This document shows positions 1 to 6,308 of a stretch of 6,518 bases of DNA, one piece after another. How positions within the stretch are numbered: position 1 is the stretch's first letter; every line of letters begins with the position of its first letter. The position numbers and the translations under genes were made by a program. The stretch is from Burkholderiales bacterium. Its GTDB lineage: Bacteria > Pseudomonadota > Gammaproteobacteria > Burkholderiales > Thiobacillaceae. The stretch lies in contig SXRG01000073.1 of assembly GCA_005793645.1 (NCBI GenBank), positions 1-6,518 of the forward strand. The letters run 5' to 3'. The notes under the pieces are model-generated. The model was given only the letters and a program-made list of their open reading frames with translations. It did no database searches and was not told the origin of the DNA.

Positions 1-1983
1 GACAATCTTTCCCTCATGGCCCTGACGGTGGCGACGGGTTTTGTGGTTGATGACGCCATTGTGATTCTTGAGGCGATCAGCCGGCATATCGAGGCAGGCC
101 ATCCCCCGCTGCAGGCCGCTCGGCTGGGCCTGCGTCAGGTTGGGTTTACCGTGGTGGCCATCAGCCTGGCGCTGGTCACGGTGTTTATCCCGCTCCTGTT
201 CATGGGCGGGATCGTGGGCCGGTTGCTGCACGAATTTGCCGTGGTCCTGAGCGCGGCCATCCTGATCTCGATGGCTATCTCTTTGCTGACCACACCGGTG
301 ATGTGCGCCCATCTCCTTAAACCCAGGCCCATGCCCGAAGGGGGCGTGGGCCGTGTGGGCGCGATCCGGGTTCCACGCTGGCGGGGGCGCTGGCAGGGCC
401 CGTTGCGCCGCGTGCGTGTGACTTACCGGCTGAGCCTCGCCTGGTCGCTGCGCCACAGCCCGCTGGTGCTGTTGGCGCTGGGCTTGGTGATTGCCCTGAA
501 TGTGCAGTTGTACCGGGCGATTCCCAAGGGGTTTTTCCCTACCCAGGATACGGGCCGCGTGATGGGCATGATCCGTGCCGATCAGAGTATTTCCTTCCTG
601 GCCATGGAGCAAAAGGTGCGTGCCTTCATCGAGATTGTGCGCGCCGACCCGGATGTGCGGGTCGTGACCGGTTTTGCCGGAGGGGCTCGCGCCAATACCG
701 GGACCCTGTTTATTTCGCTCAGGCCCTTGGGTCAGCGCACGGCCTCGGCAACCGAGGTGATTGCCCGCCTGCGCAAGCGGCTCGCCTCGGTACCGGGTGC
801 ACGCCTGACCTTGGTGCCCATGCAGGATATCCGTATCGGTGGCCGACAAACCGATGCCGAGTACCAGTTCACCCTGCAAGCGGATGATCTGACGCTGCTA
901 CGACTTTGGGAACCGCAAGTGCGGCGTGCCCTGCAACAGATTCCGCAACTGGCGGATGTCGTCTCGGACCAGCAGGACAAGGGCCTGCAAACCCGGCTGG
1001 AGGTCGACCGCGATCAGGCCGCACGGCTGGGTGTCAGCCTGCAGGCGCTCGAAACCGCGCTGGGCAACGCCTTCAGTCAGCGCCAGATTGCCACCTTGTA
1101 TCAACAGCAGAATCAATACCCCGTGGTCATGGAGGTCGATGCGCGGCTCCTGCAATCACCTGAGTCCCTGCACGCCTTTCAGGTCGTGAACGCGGCCGGA
1201 CAGGCGATCCCGCTGGACCAGTTCGTGCGCGTGGTTCCCGGCCATACGCCGCTGTCCATCCAGCATCAGGGCGGGGCACCTGCGACGACGCTGAGTTTCA
1301 ACCTGCAACCTGGGGTGACGCTGGGCGATGCGACCCCGCTGATCCAGCAGGCCCTGCGCGACATCGGCCTGCCCACCCAGGTGCGCGGCAGTTTCGAGGG
1401 CAAGGCGCGGGCCTTTCAGCAATCCCTGGCCAGCCAGCCCTGGCTGATCCTCGCCACTCTGGTTACCCTGTACCTCCTGCTGGGCATCCTGTACGAGAGC
1501 CTGATCCATCCGCTCACCATCCTCTCCACGCTCCCCTCGGCAGGCATTGGGGCGCTCCTGGCCCTCATGCTGTTTGACACGGAGTTCAGCATCATCGCCC
1601 TGATCGCCATCTTTTTGCTCATTGGTCTGGTGATGAAAAATGCCATCCTGATGATCGACTATGCCATCGATCGCCAGCGCCGTTACCAGACGACGGCGGC
1701 GCATGCCATCTACCGGGCGGCGCAACTGCGTTTCCGGCCCATCCTGATGACCACGCTCACCGCCATCTGCGGGGCCCTGCCGCTGGTCCTGGGCGGCGGC
1801 GAGGGGGCCGAACTGCGCCAGCCGCTGGGCATCGCCATTGTGGGCGGTCTCCTGGTCTCGCAAGTCCTGACGCTCTACACCACGCCGGTGATCTATCTCT
1901 ACCTGGATCGGGCCGCGAGGGCCATGAATTCAGGCTTAAAATCCATCCGACCTTCCCTCAGGCAAACCGCGTCATGCCCCTGA
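1..1983 (+). CDS. mdtC: RND multidrug efflux permease, MdtB/MdtC (MuxB/MuxC) type, 5'-truncated by the window edge
   Basis: Inner-membrane proton/drug antiporter subunit of a tripartite RND pump. The open frame is already running at base 1, giving 660 visible residues. By comparison with AcrB about 390 N-terminal residues lie upstream of the window, so the ATG at 16 is an internal methionine. The TM4 motif GFVVDDAIV carries the paired proton-relay aspartates at visible residues 17-18 (bases 49-54), and the TM10 lysine in MKNAI is residue 546. TM5-TM7 lie near residues 47-68, 78-103 and 153-170. A large periplasmic porter/docking loop follows (about 175-478), then TM8-TM12 to about 635. Segments such as YESLIHPLTILSTLPSAG and ELRQPLGIAIVGG closely match remembered MdtC sequences. 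The 3' end overlaps the outer-membrane partner gene by 10 bp. Assignment to the RND family is secure; C-type versus B-type within the MdtB/MdtC pair is less so, and the substrate is not predictable. Confidence 0.93.
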   Translation, partial: DNLSLMALTVATGFVVDDAIVILEAISRHIEAGHPPLQAARLGLRQVGFTVVAISLALVTVFIPLLFMGGIVGRLLHEFAVVLSAAILISMAISLLTTPVMCAHLLKPRPMPEGGVGRVGAIRVPRWRGRWQGPLRRVRVTYRLSLAWSLRHSPLVLLALGLVIALNVQLYRAIPKGFFPTQDTGRVMGMIRADQSISFLAMEQKVRAFIEIVRADPDVRVVTGFAGGARANTGTLFISLRPLGQRTASATEVIARLRKRLASVPGARLTLVPMQDIRIGGRQTDAEYQFTLQADDLTLLRLWEPQVRRALQQIPQLADVVSDQQDKGLQTRLEVDRDQAARLGVSLQALETALGNAFSQRQIATLYQQQNQYPVVMEVDARLLQSPESLHAFQVVNAAGQAIPLDQFVRVVPGHTPLSIQHQGGAPATTLSFNLQPGVTLGDATPLIQQALRDIGLPTQVRGSFEGKARAFQQSLASQPWLILATLVTLYLLLGILYESLIHPLTILSTLPSAGIGALLALMLFDTEFSIIALIAIFLLIGLVMKNAILMIDYAIDRQRRYQTTAAHAIYRAAQLRFRPILMTTLTAICGALPLVLGGGEGAELRQPLGIAIVGGLLVSQVLTLYTTPVIYLYLDRAARAMNSGLKSIRPSLRQTASCP

Positions 1984-3356
1984 TCTCATCCTCATCCAAG
2001 CGACTCGTGGCCTTGCTGGTGGCCGCAGGGCTGGCAGCCTGTTCGACGGGCCCGGCGCATGTTCGTCCTGTCGTGAACCTGCCGGCGCAGTTTGTTGTTG
2101 AGCCGGGTTCGGCGGATTGGCAGGCCCGTAGCCCGCAAGGATTTGCCTCGTCGGAGGCCGTCTGGACAGCCTTTGAGGACGCACAACTCACCCGTTTGCT
2201 GACCGCCGCCGGGCAGGGCAGCCAGACCCTGAAGGCGGCCGAGGCGCGCTACCGTGCTGCGCGGGCGACCCTTCAGATCAGCGAGGCCGGGCGTCTGCCG
2301 CAACTGGACAGTCGTCTGAAGGCAAGCCAGAACCACGATACGGGCAGTGCCAGCAGTGCCTCGCTGAGTGTGGGGGTGAGTTGGGAGGTAGACCTTTGGG
2401 GTCGCATCGCGCGTGCGGTGGAGGGCGCCACGGCAACGGCCGAGGCGGGGGCTCACGACCTGGCTGCGGCGCGTCTCAGCCTGCAGGCCCTGGTGGCGCA
2501 GACCTATCTTCAGTGGCGAGCGGGCATGGCAGAGGCCACGCTCTGGCAGCGTATCCTCGAGGCCGACCGGCGTTTGCTGGCACTGACCCATGAGCGTCAC
2601 GGTATCGGTGTCGTGTCGGGTCTGGATGTCGCTCAGGCCGAGACACAACTCGCCAACAGCGAGGCCCAGGCCGCCGAAAATGACCTGCGTGTGCGCCAGA
2701 CCCGTCACGCGCTGGCGACCCTGGTGGGCGATCCGGCCCTGACGCTGTCGGTGGAGACAAGCCTGCCCAAGATTCCCGCCACACCGGTCTTGGTCCCCAG
2801 CCGTCTGGTCGAGCGGCGCCCGGACATCCAGGCCGCCGAGCGCCGCGTGGCCGCGGCCAACGCCGCTATTGGCCAGGCCAAAACCGCCTTTTTCCCGACC
2901 CTGAACCTGACTGCGGACGCAGGCCTGCGCGGCAGCCACCTAGCCCGGATTGCCAGTCAGCCGATTCATTTCTGGTCCCTGGGCCCCTCTCTGGCACTGA
3001 CCGTGTTTGACGCGGACGCACGGCGTGCCGGCGTGTCCCGCGCCGAGGCCGAACATGAGGCCGTGGTTGCGGAATACCGGCAGGTGGTTCTCACCGCCTT
3101 TCAGGAGGTACAGGACAATCTCGCTGCGGCCCAAGGCTTGACCATCCAGGCCGCGCATCAGGAAACGGCCGTGTCCGCCGCACGCCGTGCCAGCGCCATC
3201 GCGGTGGCCCAGTATCAGGCCGGGACGATCAGCGGCATGGATACCCTGGCCACGCAACGCGCCGAGCAGTCTGCCGAGATTCAGTCGCTGCGTCTGTGGG
3301 AACGGCGCATGACCGCCAGCGTGCAGATCTTCAAGATCGTGGCCGGGGAGATTTGA
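1974..3356 (+). CDS. Outer-membrane efflux lipoprotein, NodT/OprM (OpmB-like) family
   Basis: Outer-membrane channel of a tripartite efflux pump, a trimeric beta-barrel with a long periplasmic alpha-helical tunnel. The 460 residues match the usual family length. An N-terminal signal ends in the lipobox LAAC with the predicted lipidated Cys at residue 23. Family signatures are SWEVDLWGRI (136-145), SRLVERRPDIQAAER (276-290) and AFFPTLNLTA (305-314). The rest is Ala/Gln-rich heptad-like helix, as expected for the tunnel. The ATG at 1974 lies inside the last codons of the permease gene in another frame (10-bp overlap), and no Shine-Dalgarno is evident just upstream, so translational coupling is likely. 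Gene order permease then dedicated channel resembles Pseudomonas muxABC-opmB rather than E. coli mdtABC, which uses the unlinked tolC. The stop is followed after one base by the duplicated 3' end of rluA. Confidence 0.93.
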   Translation: MPLISSSSKRLVALLVAAGLAACSTGPAHVRPVVNLPAQFVVEPGSADWQARSPQGFASSEAVWTAFEDAQLTRLLTAAGQGSQTLKAAEARYRAARATLQISEAGRLPQLDSRLKASQNHDTGSASSASLSVGVSWEVDLWGRIARAVEGATATAEAGAHDLAAARLSLQALVAQTYLQWRAGMAEATLWQRILEADRRLLALTHERHGIGVVSGLDVAQAETQLANSEAQAAENDLRVRQTRHALATLVGDPALTLSVETSLPKIPATPVLVPSRLVERRPDIQAAERRVAAANAAIGQAKTAFFPTLNLTADAGLRGSHLARIASQPIHFWSLGPSLALTVFDADARRAGVSRAEAEHEAVVAEYRQVVLTAFQEVQDNLAAAQGLTIQAAHQETAVSAARRASAIAVAQYQAGTISGMDTLATQRAEQSAEIQSLRLWERRMTASVQIFKIVAGEI

Positions 3357-3357
3357 T

Positions 3358-3424
3358 CAGGGCTCAGAACGGCACGGGTGAGGTCACGGTGATGTCCTCC
3401 CCGCTGACCGGGTGGACGAAGCCC
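3358..3424. repeat. 67-bp perfect direct repeat, left copy
   Basis: Identical base for base to 4384-4450 in the same orientation, offset 1026 bp. It starts cagggctcagaacgg and ends gacgaagccc. The match stops at t3357 versus g4383 on the left and at g3425 versus a4451 on the right. It contains the reverse complement of the rluA 3' end plus six non-coding bases. Its left flank is the natural junction with the efflux lipoprotein gene. Confidence 0.97.
3364..3424 (-). pseudogene. rluA: Orphan 3' fragment of rluA (last 19 codons and stop)
   Basis: On the minus strand this stretch encodes the final 19 residues of RluA, from GFVHPVSGED to the terminal SPVPF, followed by TGA. It is identical to the end of the intact gene at 4390-5022. 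No upstream rluA sequence precedes it: the similarity ends abruptly at 3424/3425. It is best read as the copy left behind when the HNH segment entered. The orphan stop (3364-3366) lies 7 bp from the stop of the efflux lipoprotein gene (3354-3356), which marks the original convergent junction. No start codon or expression signal is visible. Confidence 0.9.
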
Positions 3425-3477
3425 GGTTAGTGCCATGGAGCCAGGCCACGATCATTCCAAATATTCCATTCGGACAT

Positions 3478-4263
3478 TCATCCCTGTCCCTCAAAAATAT
3501 GGTCGCGGTGGTAAGTCAAAAAATCAGGATTTGGCCTGAATTTTTCTGGCAAGTTGATCTGTTTTCCATCATATGCAAGTAAAGCCGAACGGAAGAAGGG
3601 ATCATCCGCCTTCTCATGCTTCCGTGATACGCGCACGGTGAAATCATCTGCAATGCAAATGATTCCGATGTCAAAGGCCTTATCGTGAAGCATCGAAAGA
3701 CACAAGCCATTTCTTGGGTTTAGGCGGTTTGCCGCATCTGCCTGCCACGGGACAATATGGCTTGCCACTAGCAACTGTGGAATCGCCATTCCTGTTATGC
3801 AGCAGCGAAACTGGTATGCGCTGAGGACGGCACGACGGAAAAAAGCTTGGCCTATGCGAGCTGTCGAAGTGATCGTCTTGTTAGTACCCTCATAGTCCGC
3901 AGCAGCGTCTGCGATGTCCTCATCATCTGCTGCCAACTCAGGATCTCCGATTGCCGTGATTTGACTGAAAGCCTGTTGTGATTGAATAGCGAAACGATCC
4001 CAATCAGCCTGCATTTCCACCCACATGGCACGATCAGCTGCCGACGCGCCTTCTAACCCTTTTCTTCCTGTTCCGGTAATGGCGGGATCAAGGCTGGCAA
4101 TATTGGTGAGTTTCATCGCCAGCGCGGAGGGTGTTCGGCCTATCAGCTCGGCATATCGAACAATCTCTGGGTTGCGGTTGTGCATCTTCCCAAATGGCAT
4201 TCGGCAATAGAGGTGAAATGCCACCAGCAGTTGTTCGCGTGACCAACCTGTTCTATTGGGCAT
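3478..4263 (-). CDS. HNH endonuclease (HNH_2-type, predicted restriction endonuclease family)
   Basis: Predicted metal-dependent DNA endonuclease of 261 residues, the usual size for this family of stand-alone HNH proteins. The N-terminal domain (about 1-100: WSREQLLVAFHLYCRMPFGK, then NPEIVRYAELIGRTPSALAM) is the conserved helical part seen in relatives and probably contacts DNA. An acidic linker (about 107-124) leads to the nuclease domain. The core runs from CCITG (154-158) through ASHIVPW (His169) and NPRNGLCL (Asn185) to LHDKAFD (His193), giving the H-N-H pattern. The end YHRDHIF is also typical. The ATG at 4263 is fixed because an in-frame TAG lies two codons upstream; no strong Shine-Dalgarno is visible. 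The gene is AT-richer than its neighbours and sits alone in an insert bracketed by direct repeats, which indicates horizontal acquisition. No methyltransferase accompanies it. A defence role is plausible but unproven. Confidence 0.88.
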   Translation of the reverse strand: MPNRTGWSREQLLVAFHLYCRMPFGKMHNRNPEIVRYAELIGRTPSALAMKLTNIASLDPAITGTGRKGLEGASAADRAMWVEMQADWDRFAIQSQQAFSQITAIGDPELAADDEDIADAAADYEGTNKTITSTARIGQAFFRRAVLSAYQFRCCITGMAIPQLLVASHIVPWQADAANRLNPRNGLCLSMLHDKAFDIGIICIADDFTVRVSRKHEKADDPFFRSALLAYDGKQINLPEKFRPNPDFLTYHRDHIFEGQG

Positions 4264-4320
4264 GGCCTATCTGGTCTTTACTCACAGTTAACTCAATCAT
4301 CATTGTCCCCCGTCGCAGTT

Positions 4321-4349
4321 CTGATACACGGGATCGTATCTTGCCTCAA
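4321..4349 (-). promoter_or_regulatory. Possible sigma70-type promoter of the HNH gene
   Basis: Reading the minus strand, TTGAGG (4349-4344) and TATCAG (4326-4321) are separated by 17 bp, with four of six consensus matches in each box. It lies about 60 bp upstream of the HNH ATG and inside the insert, so the gene would carry its own promoter. Weak-consensus prediction only. Confidence 0.35.
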
Positions 4350-4383
4350 AAGCAGGGAATACGGCTAATGGATCATCTGCAAG

Positions 4384-4450
4384 CAGGGCTCAGAACGGCA
4401 CGGGTGAGGTCACGGTGATGTCCTCCCCGCTGACCGGGTGGACGAAGCCC
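4384..4450. repeat. 67-bp perfect direct repeat, right copy (within intact rluA)
   Basis: Identical to 3358-3424. This copy is continuous with the body of rluA and supplies its last 19 codons and stop. The six bases beyond the stop (4384-4389) also belong to the repeat, which shows that the duplication extends past the coding region to the original intergenic gap. Confidence 0.97.
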
Positions 4451-5022
4451 AATTCACAGGCGTGCAACAGGAGGCGCGGCGCGGCATCCCGAACCGTGTC
4501 GTCGCCATACAAGCGATCGCCAAGGATGGGGTGGCCAAACTGCATGAGGTGGACACGCAACTGATGCGTCCGCCCGGTCAGCGGGACCAGGGACAGACGC
4601 GTGGCATTGTGTTCCGGCAACAGGGCTAGGCGGGTGTAGTGGGTTTGCGAGGCCTTGCCGGTCTCGAAACAGACCTTCTGCCGGGGGCGGTTGGGCCAAT
4701 CCCGGATCAGTGGCCAGTCAAGCACACCGTCTGCGGCCTCGACCTGACCGTGCACGATGGCCTCGTAGCGTTTGTTGACTTCGCGCCTCTCGAATAGACG
4801 GCCAAAGACCCCGGCCATCGCCTCGCCGCGTGCGAACAGCATTAGCCCGGAGGTGGACTCGTCGAGGCGGTGGACGACGCGGGCATCGGCAAACACGGTC
4901 TGTACCTGGTCGGTCAGGCTGGGTCCCGGTACACGGCCGGGGACGGACAGCCGTCCGGAGGGTTTTTCCACAATGACGCACTGAGCGTCGTGGTAGTGGA
5001 CGATGAGATCAGACACGGGCAT
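4390..5022 (-). CDS. rluA: RluA, dual-specificity 23S rRNA / tRNA pseudouridine synthase
   Basis: Converts uridine to pseudouridine in RNA. E. coli RluA acts on 23S rRNA U746 and on U32 of several tRNAs, and the same targets are likely here. The 210 residues compare with 219 in E. coli. The catalytic motif HRLD is at 51-54 (Asp54), followed by the active-site Tyr86 in KRYEA and Arg151 in LTGRTHQLRVH. The RluA-subfamily stretch LIRDWPNRPRQKVCFETG (105-122) distinguishes it from RluC/RluD, and no S4 domain precedes the catalytic domain. The ATG at 5022 shares a base with the stop of the upstream rlmN-like gene (TGATG), so translation is probably coupled; the frame stays open upstream only as a shadow of that gene. 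The last 67 bp of the locus are duplicated at 3358-3424, yet this copy remains full length. Confidence 0.95.
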   Translation of the reverse strand: MPVSDLIVHYHDAQCVIVEKPSGRLSVPGRVPGPSLTDQVQTVFADARVVHRLDESTSGLMLFARGEAMAGVFGRLFERREVNKRYEAIVHGQVEAADGVLDWPLIRDWPNRPRQKVCFETGKASQTHYTRLALLPEHNATRLSLVPLTGRTHQLRVHLMQFGHPILGDRLYGDDTVRDAAPRLLLHACELGFVHPVSGEDITVTSPVPF

Positions 5023-6032
5023 CAGACATGACGGGCGCGTAACTGGCCGCAGCCGCCTTCGATATCCTGTCCGGCGGACTGGCGCAGGCGGGTGATGATG
5101 CCTTGCTGATGCAGGATGCCGGCCATGCGGGCTGCGCGTTCGGGTGCCGGGCGGCGATAGGGCAGGCCCTCGCTGGGGTTGTAGGGGATGAAATTCATCA
5201 TCGCGTACTTGCCCTTCAGGAGACGCGCGATGCCGGCCAGTTCCTCGTCCGTGTCGTTGATGCCTTCGAGCAGGGTCCATTGATACTGGATCGGGTAGCC
5301 GGTCTCCCGGGCATAGACCTCACCGAGTTCGACCAGTTCGTCCGGGGTCAGGTCTGCGGCCTTTGGGAGCAGGGTGCGGCGCAGGTCGCTTCGGGTCGTG
5401 TGCAGCGAGAGGGCGAGGGCCGGTTTGACGGGGCCTAGAGGCAGGCGTTCGAAGACCCGTTGGTCGCCGACGGTGGAAAAGACCAGGTTCTTGTGGCCGA
5501 TGTCGCCCATCGTGCCCAGGAGTTCGATGGCCTCCAGCACCCTGTCCAGGTTGTGTGCCGGTTCGCCCATACCCATGAACACCACCCGATTCACCGGTCC
5601 GAGACGACGCGCGAGCACGACTTGAGCAATGATCTCGGCGCTACCCAGCTGGCGGAGCAGACCCATGCGCCCGGTCTGGCAAAAGGTACAGCCCACGGCG
5701 CAGCCAACCTGGGTCGAGACGCACAGACCATCCCCGGGCAGGCGCACGCTCTCCACCGTCTGACCATCCGCCAGGCGGAGCAGGAGGCGCGACGAACCGT
5801 CGGCGCTGTCCTCCCGGGCATGAATCCGTGCCAGAGCCGCCAGCGTCTCTTCGATCTGAGGCAGGACACGGCGCACGGCCAGGGGCAAAAAATCGGCCGT
5901 CTGACGCCGCCGTGTCCCCGTTTCCAGGGGGTGGCCCGCGAGCCAGGCGCGCAGGATGCGGTCACGGTGCACCGGAAGCGCGCCCAGTTCGTGCAAGGTT
6001 CGGCGGATGTCTGCGATATCGTTGAGCGCCAT
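5022..6032 (-). CDS. rlmN: RlmN/Cfr-family radical-SAM RNA methyltransferase (RlmN-like, compact)
   Basis: Predicted [4Fe-4S] radical-SAM enzyme methylating an adenine in RNA. E. coli RlmN makes 2-methyladenosine at A2503 of 23S rRNA and at A37 of some tRNAs. Of 336 residues, the cluster motif CAVGCTFC gives Cys111, Cys115 and Cys118. Cys104, in LCVSTQVGC, matches catalytic Cys118 of E. coli, and Cys328, in DIEGGCGQL, matches the methyl-carrying Cys355. The SAM-binding GMGEP is at 154-158, so all essential cysteines are present. It is shorter than E. coli RlmN (384 residues): the N-terminal region is brief and only eight residues follow Cys328. ATG 6032 is the first methionine outside the tRNA/hairpin region; an ATG at 6149 would read through both and is rejected. 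The usual gammaproteobacterial rlmN neighbours (rodZ, ispG) are absent, so this may be a paralogue rather than the housekeeping copy. It is followed directly by rluA. Confidence 0.88.
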   Translation of the reverse strand: MALNDIADIRRTLHELGALPVHRDRILRAWLAGHPLETGTRRRQTADFLPLAVRRVLPQIEETLAALARIHAREDSADGSSRLLLRLADGQTVESVRLPGDGLCVSTQVGCAVGCTFCQTGRMGLLRQLGSAEIIAQVVLARRLGPVNRVVFMGMGEPAHNLDRVLEAIELLGTMGDIGHKNLVFSTVGDQRVFERLPLGPVKPALALSLHTTRSDLRRTLLPKAADLTPDELVELGEVYARETGYPIQYQWTLLEGINDTDEELAGIARLLKGKYAMMNFIPYNPSEGLPYRRPAPERAARMAGILHQQGIITRLRQSAGQDIEGGCGQLRARHV

Positions 6033-6074
6033 GGTGCGATTCCAGCGGAATGACACAGAAGGACATGAAAGCGT

Positions 6075-6108
6075 AAGGCCCCGCAGATCGTGAAACCTGC
6101 GGGGCCTT
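6075..6108 (-). terminator. GC-rich hairpin downstream of tRNA-Asn, probable weak intrinsic terminator
   Basis: A perfect 12-bp stem (AAGGCCCCGCAG paired with CTGCGGGGCCTT) with a 10-base loop lies 8 bp beyond the tRNA CCA end and about 43 bp before the rlmN-like start. Read on the minus strand the stem is followed only by acgctttc, a poor U-tract, so termination after the tRNA may be partial. On the plus strand it is followed by tgggttttt, but no plus-strand gene needs it. The hairpin itself is certain; its direction and efficiency are inferred. Confidence 0.6.
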
Positions 6109-6116
6109 TGGGTTTT

Positions 6117-6192
6117 TGGCTCCCCGACCTGGGCTCGAACCAGGGACACACGGATTAACAGGCCGTTGCTCTACCGACTGAGCTATCGGGGA
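6117..6192 (-). tRNA. tRNA-Asn (anticodon GUU), CCA encoded
   Basis: Folds as a 76-nt cloverleaf on the minus strand. The acceptor stem TCCCCGA/TCGGGGA has seven pairs, the D stem GCTC/GAGC four and the T stem CCTGG/CCAGG five with loop TTCGAGC. Discriminator G73 and a genomic CCA are present. The anticodon loop CTGTTAA places GTT at 6159-6157, decoding AAC/AAU. The body resembles E. coli tRNA-Asn. One oddity: the anticodon stem ACGGC/TCCGT has a C31-U39 mismatch next to the loop, where the E. coli gene has A31-U39. Everything else looks functional, and a promoter lies directly upstream. Confidence 0.97.
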
Positions 6193-6238
6193 ACAGAGCT
6201 TCTTTCAACCCACTTGGGCGGGTTTTCAAGAGTTGTGC

Positions 6239-6268
6239 ATTTTACGGATTTGTGGCGGTTGCGGTCAA
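6239..6268 (-). promoter_or_regulatory. Sigma70-type promoter of tRNA-Asn with A-tract upstream
   Basis: On the minus strand TTGACC (6268-6263) and TAAAAT (6244-6239) are 18 bp apart, five of six consensus matches in each box. An A-rich stretch (six A at 6286-6281) sits upstream of the -35 box like an UP element, common at strong stable-RNA promoters. Transcription would start near 6232, about 40 nt before the mature tRNA 5' end, leaving a short leader for RNase P to remove. Confidence 0.75.
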
Positions 6269-6308
6269 GGCGAAATACGATTTTTTCCAATTCCGATGTT
6301 TGTGTCGA

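Larger units (their letters stand above)
3425..4383. mobile_element. 959-bp inserted segment with a solitary HNH endonuclease gene, flanked by the long target duplication
   Basis: Unique DNA between the two 67-bp repeats. Its composition differs from the surroundings: a hand count gives about 45% GC for the 60 bases from 3481, against about 68% for the 60 bases from 2461. It holds one gene (3478-4263), about 120 bp of upstream region with a possible promoter, and 53 bp downstream of the gene with nothing recognised. The ends (3425 ggttagtgcc and 4383 reading inward cttgcagatg) are not inverted repeats of each other. No integrase, transposase or tRNA-derived att site is present. The structure fits insertion with long target duplication, a pattern reported for some restriction-modification genes; the mechanism here is inferred. 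Confidence 0.8.

Noticed and set aside
1156..1863. Long antisense open frame (235 codons) inside the RND permease gene
   Set aside because: A GC-rich shadow of a well-conserved membrane protein gene, with no recognisable domain or ribosome-binding signal. The similar antisense frame at 1992-2939 is rejected for the same reason.
3425..4383. Insertion sequence or transposon with terminal inverted repeats
   Set aside because: The insert ends are not inverted repeats, no transposase is encoded, and a 67-bp duplication is far longer than the usual short target duplication.
5023..5280. N-terminal extension of RluA into the frame upstream of 5022
   Set aside because: It lies entirely inside the rlmN-like gene in another frame, has arginine/proline-rich shadow composition and lacks homology; the RluA match begins just after ATG 5022.
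6033..6149. Possible 39-residue N-terminal extension of the rlmN-like gene from an ATG at 6149
   Set aside because: It would translate through the tRNA-Asn gene and the GC-rich hairpin and shows no RlmN-like sequence; ATG 6032 fits the family start.
6117..6192. tRNA-Asn as an integration site for a genomic island
   Set aside because: No duplicated tRNA 3' end and no integrase are present in the window; the only insertion signature is at the rluA 3' end.
6207..6224. Small inverted repeat (aaccc/gggtt) in the tRNA leader
   Set aside because: Only five pairs around an eight-base loop; too weak to call a terminator or regulator, and it lies in a leader expected to be trimmed.
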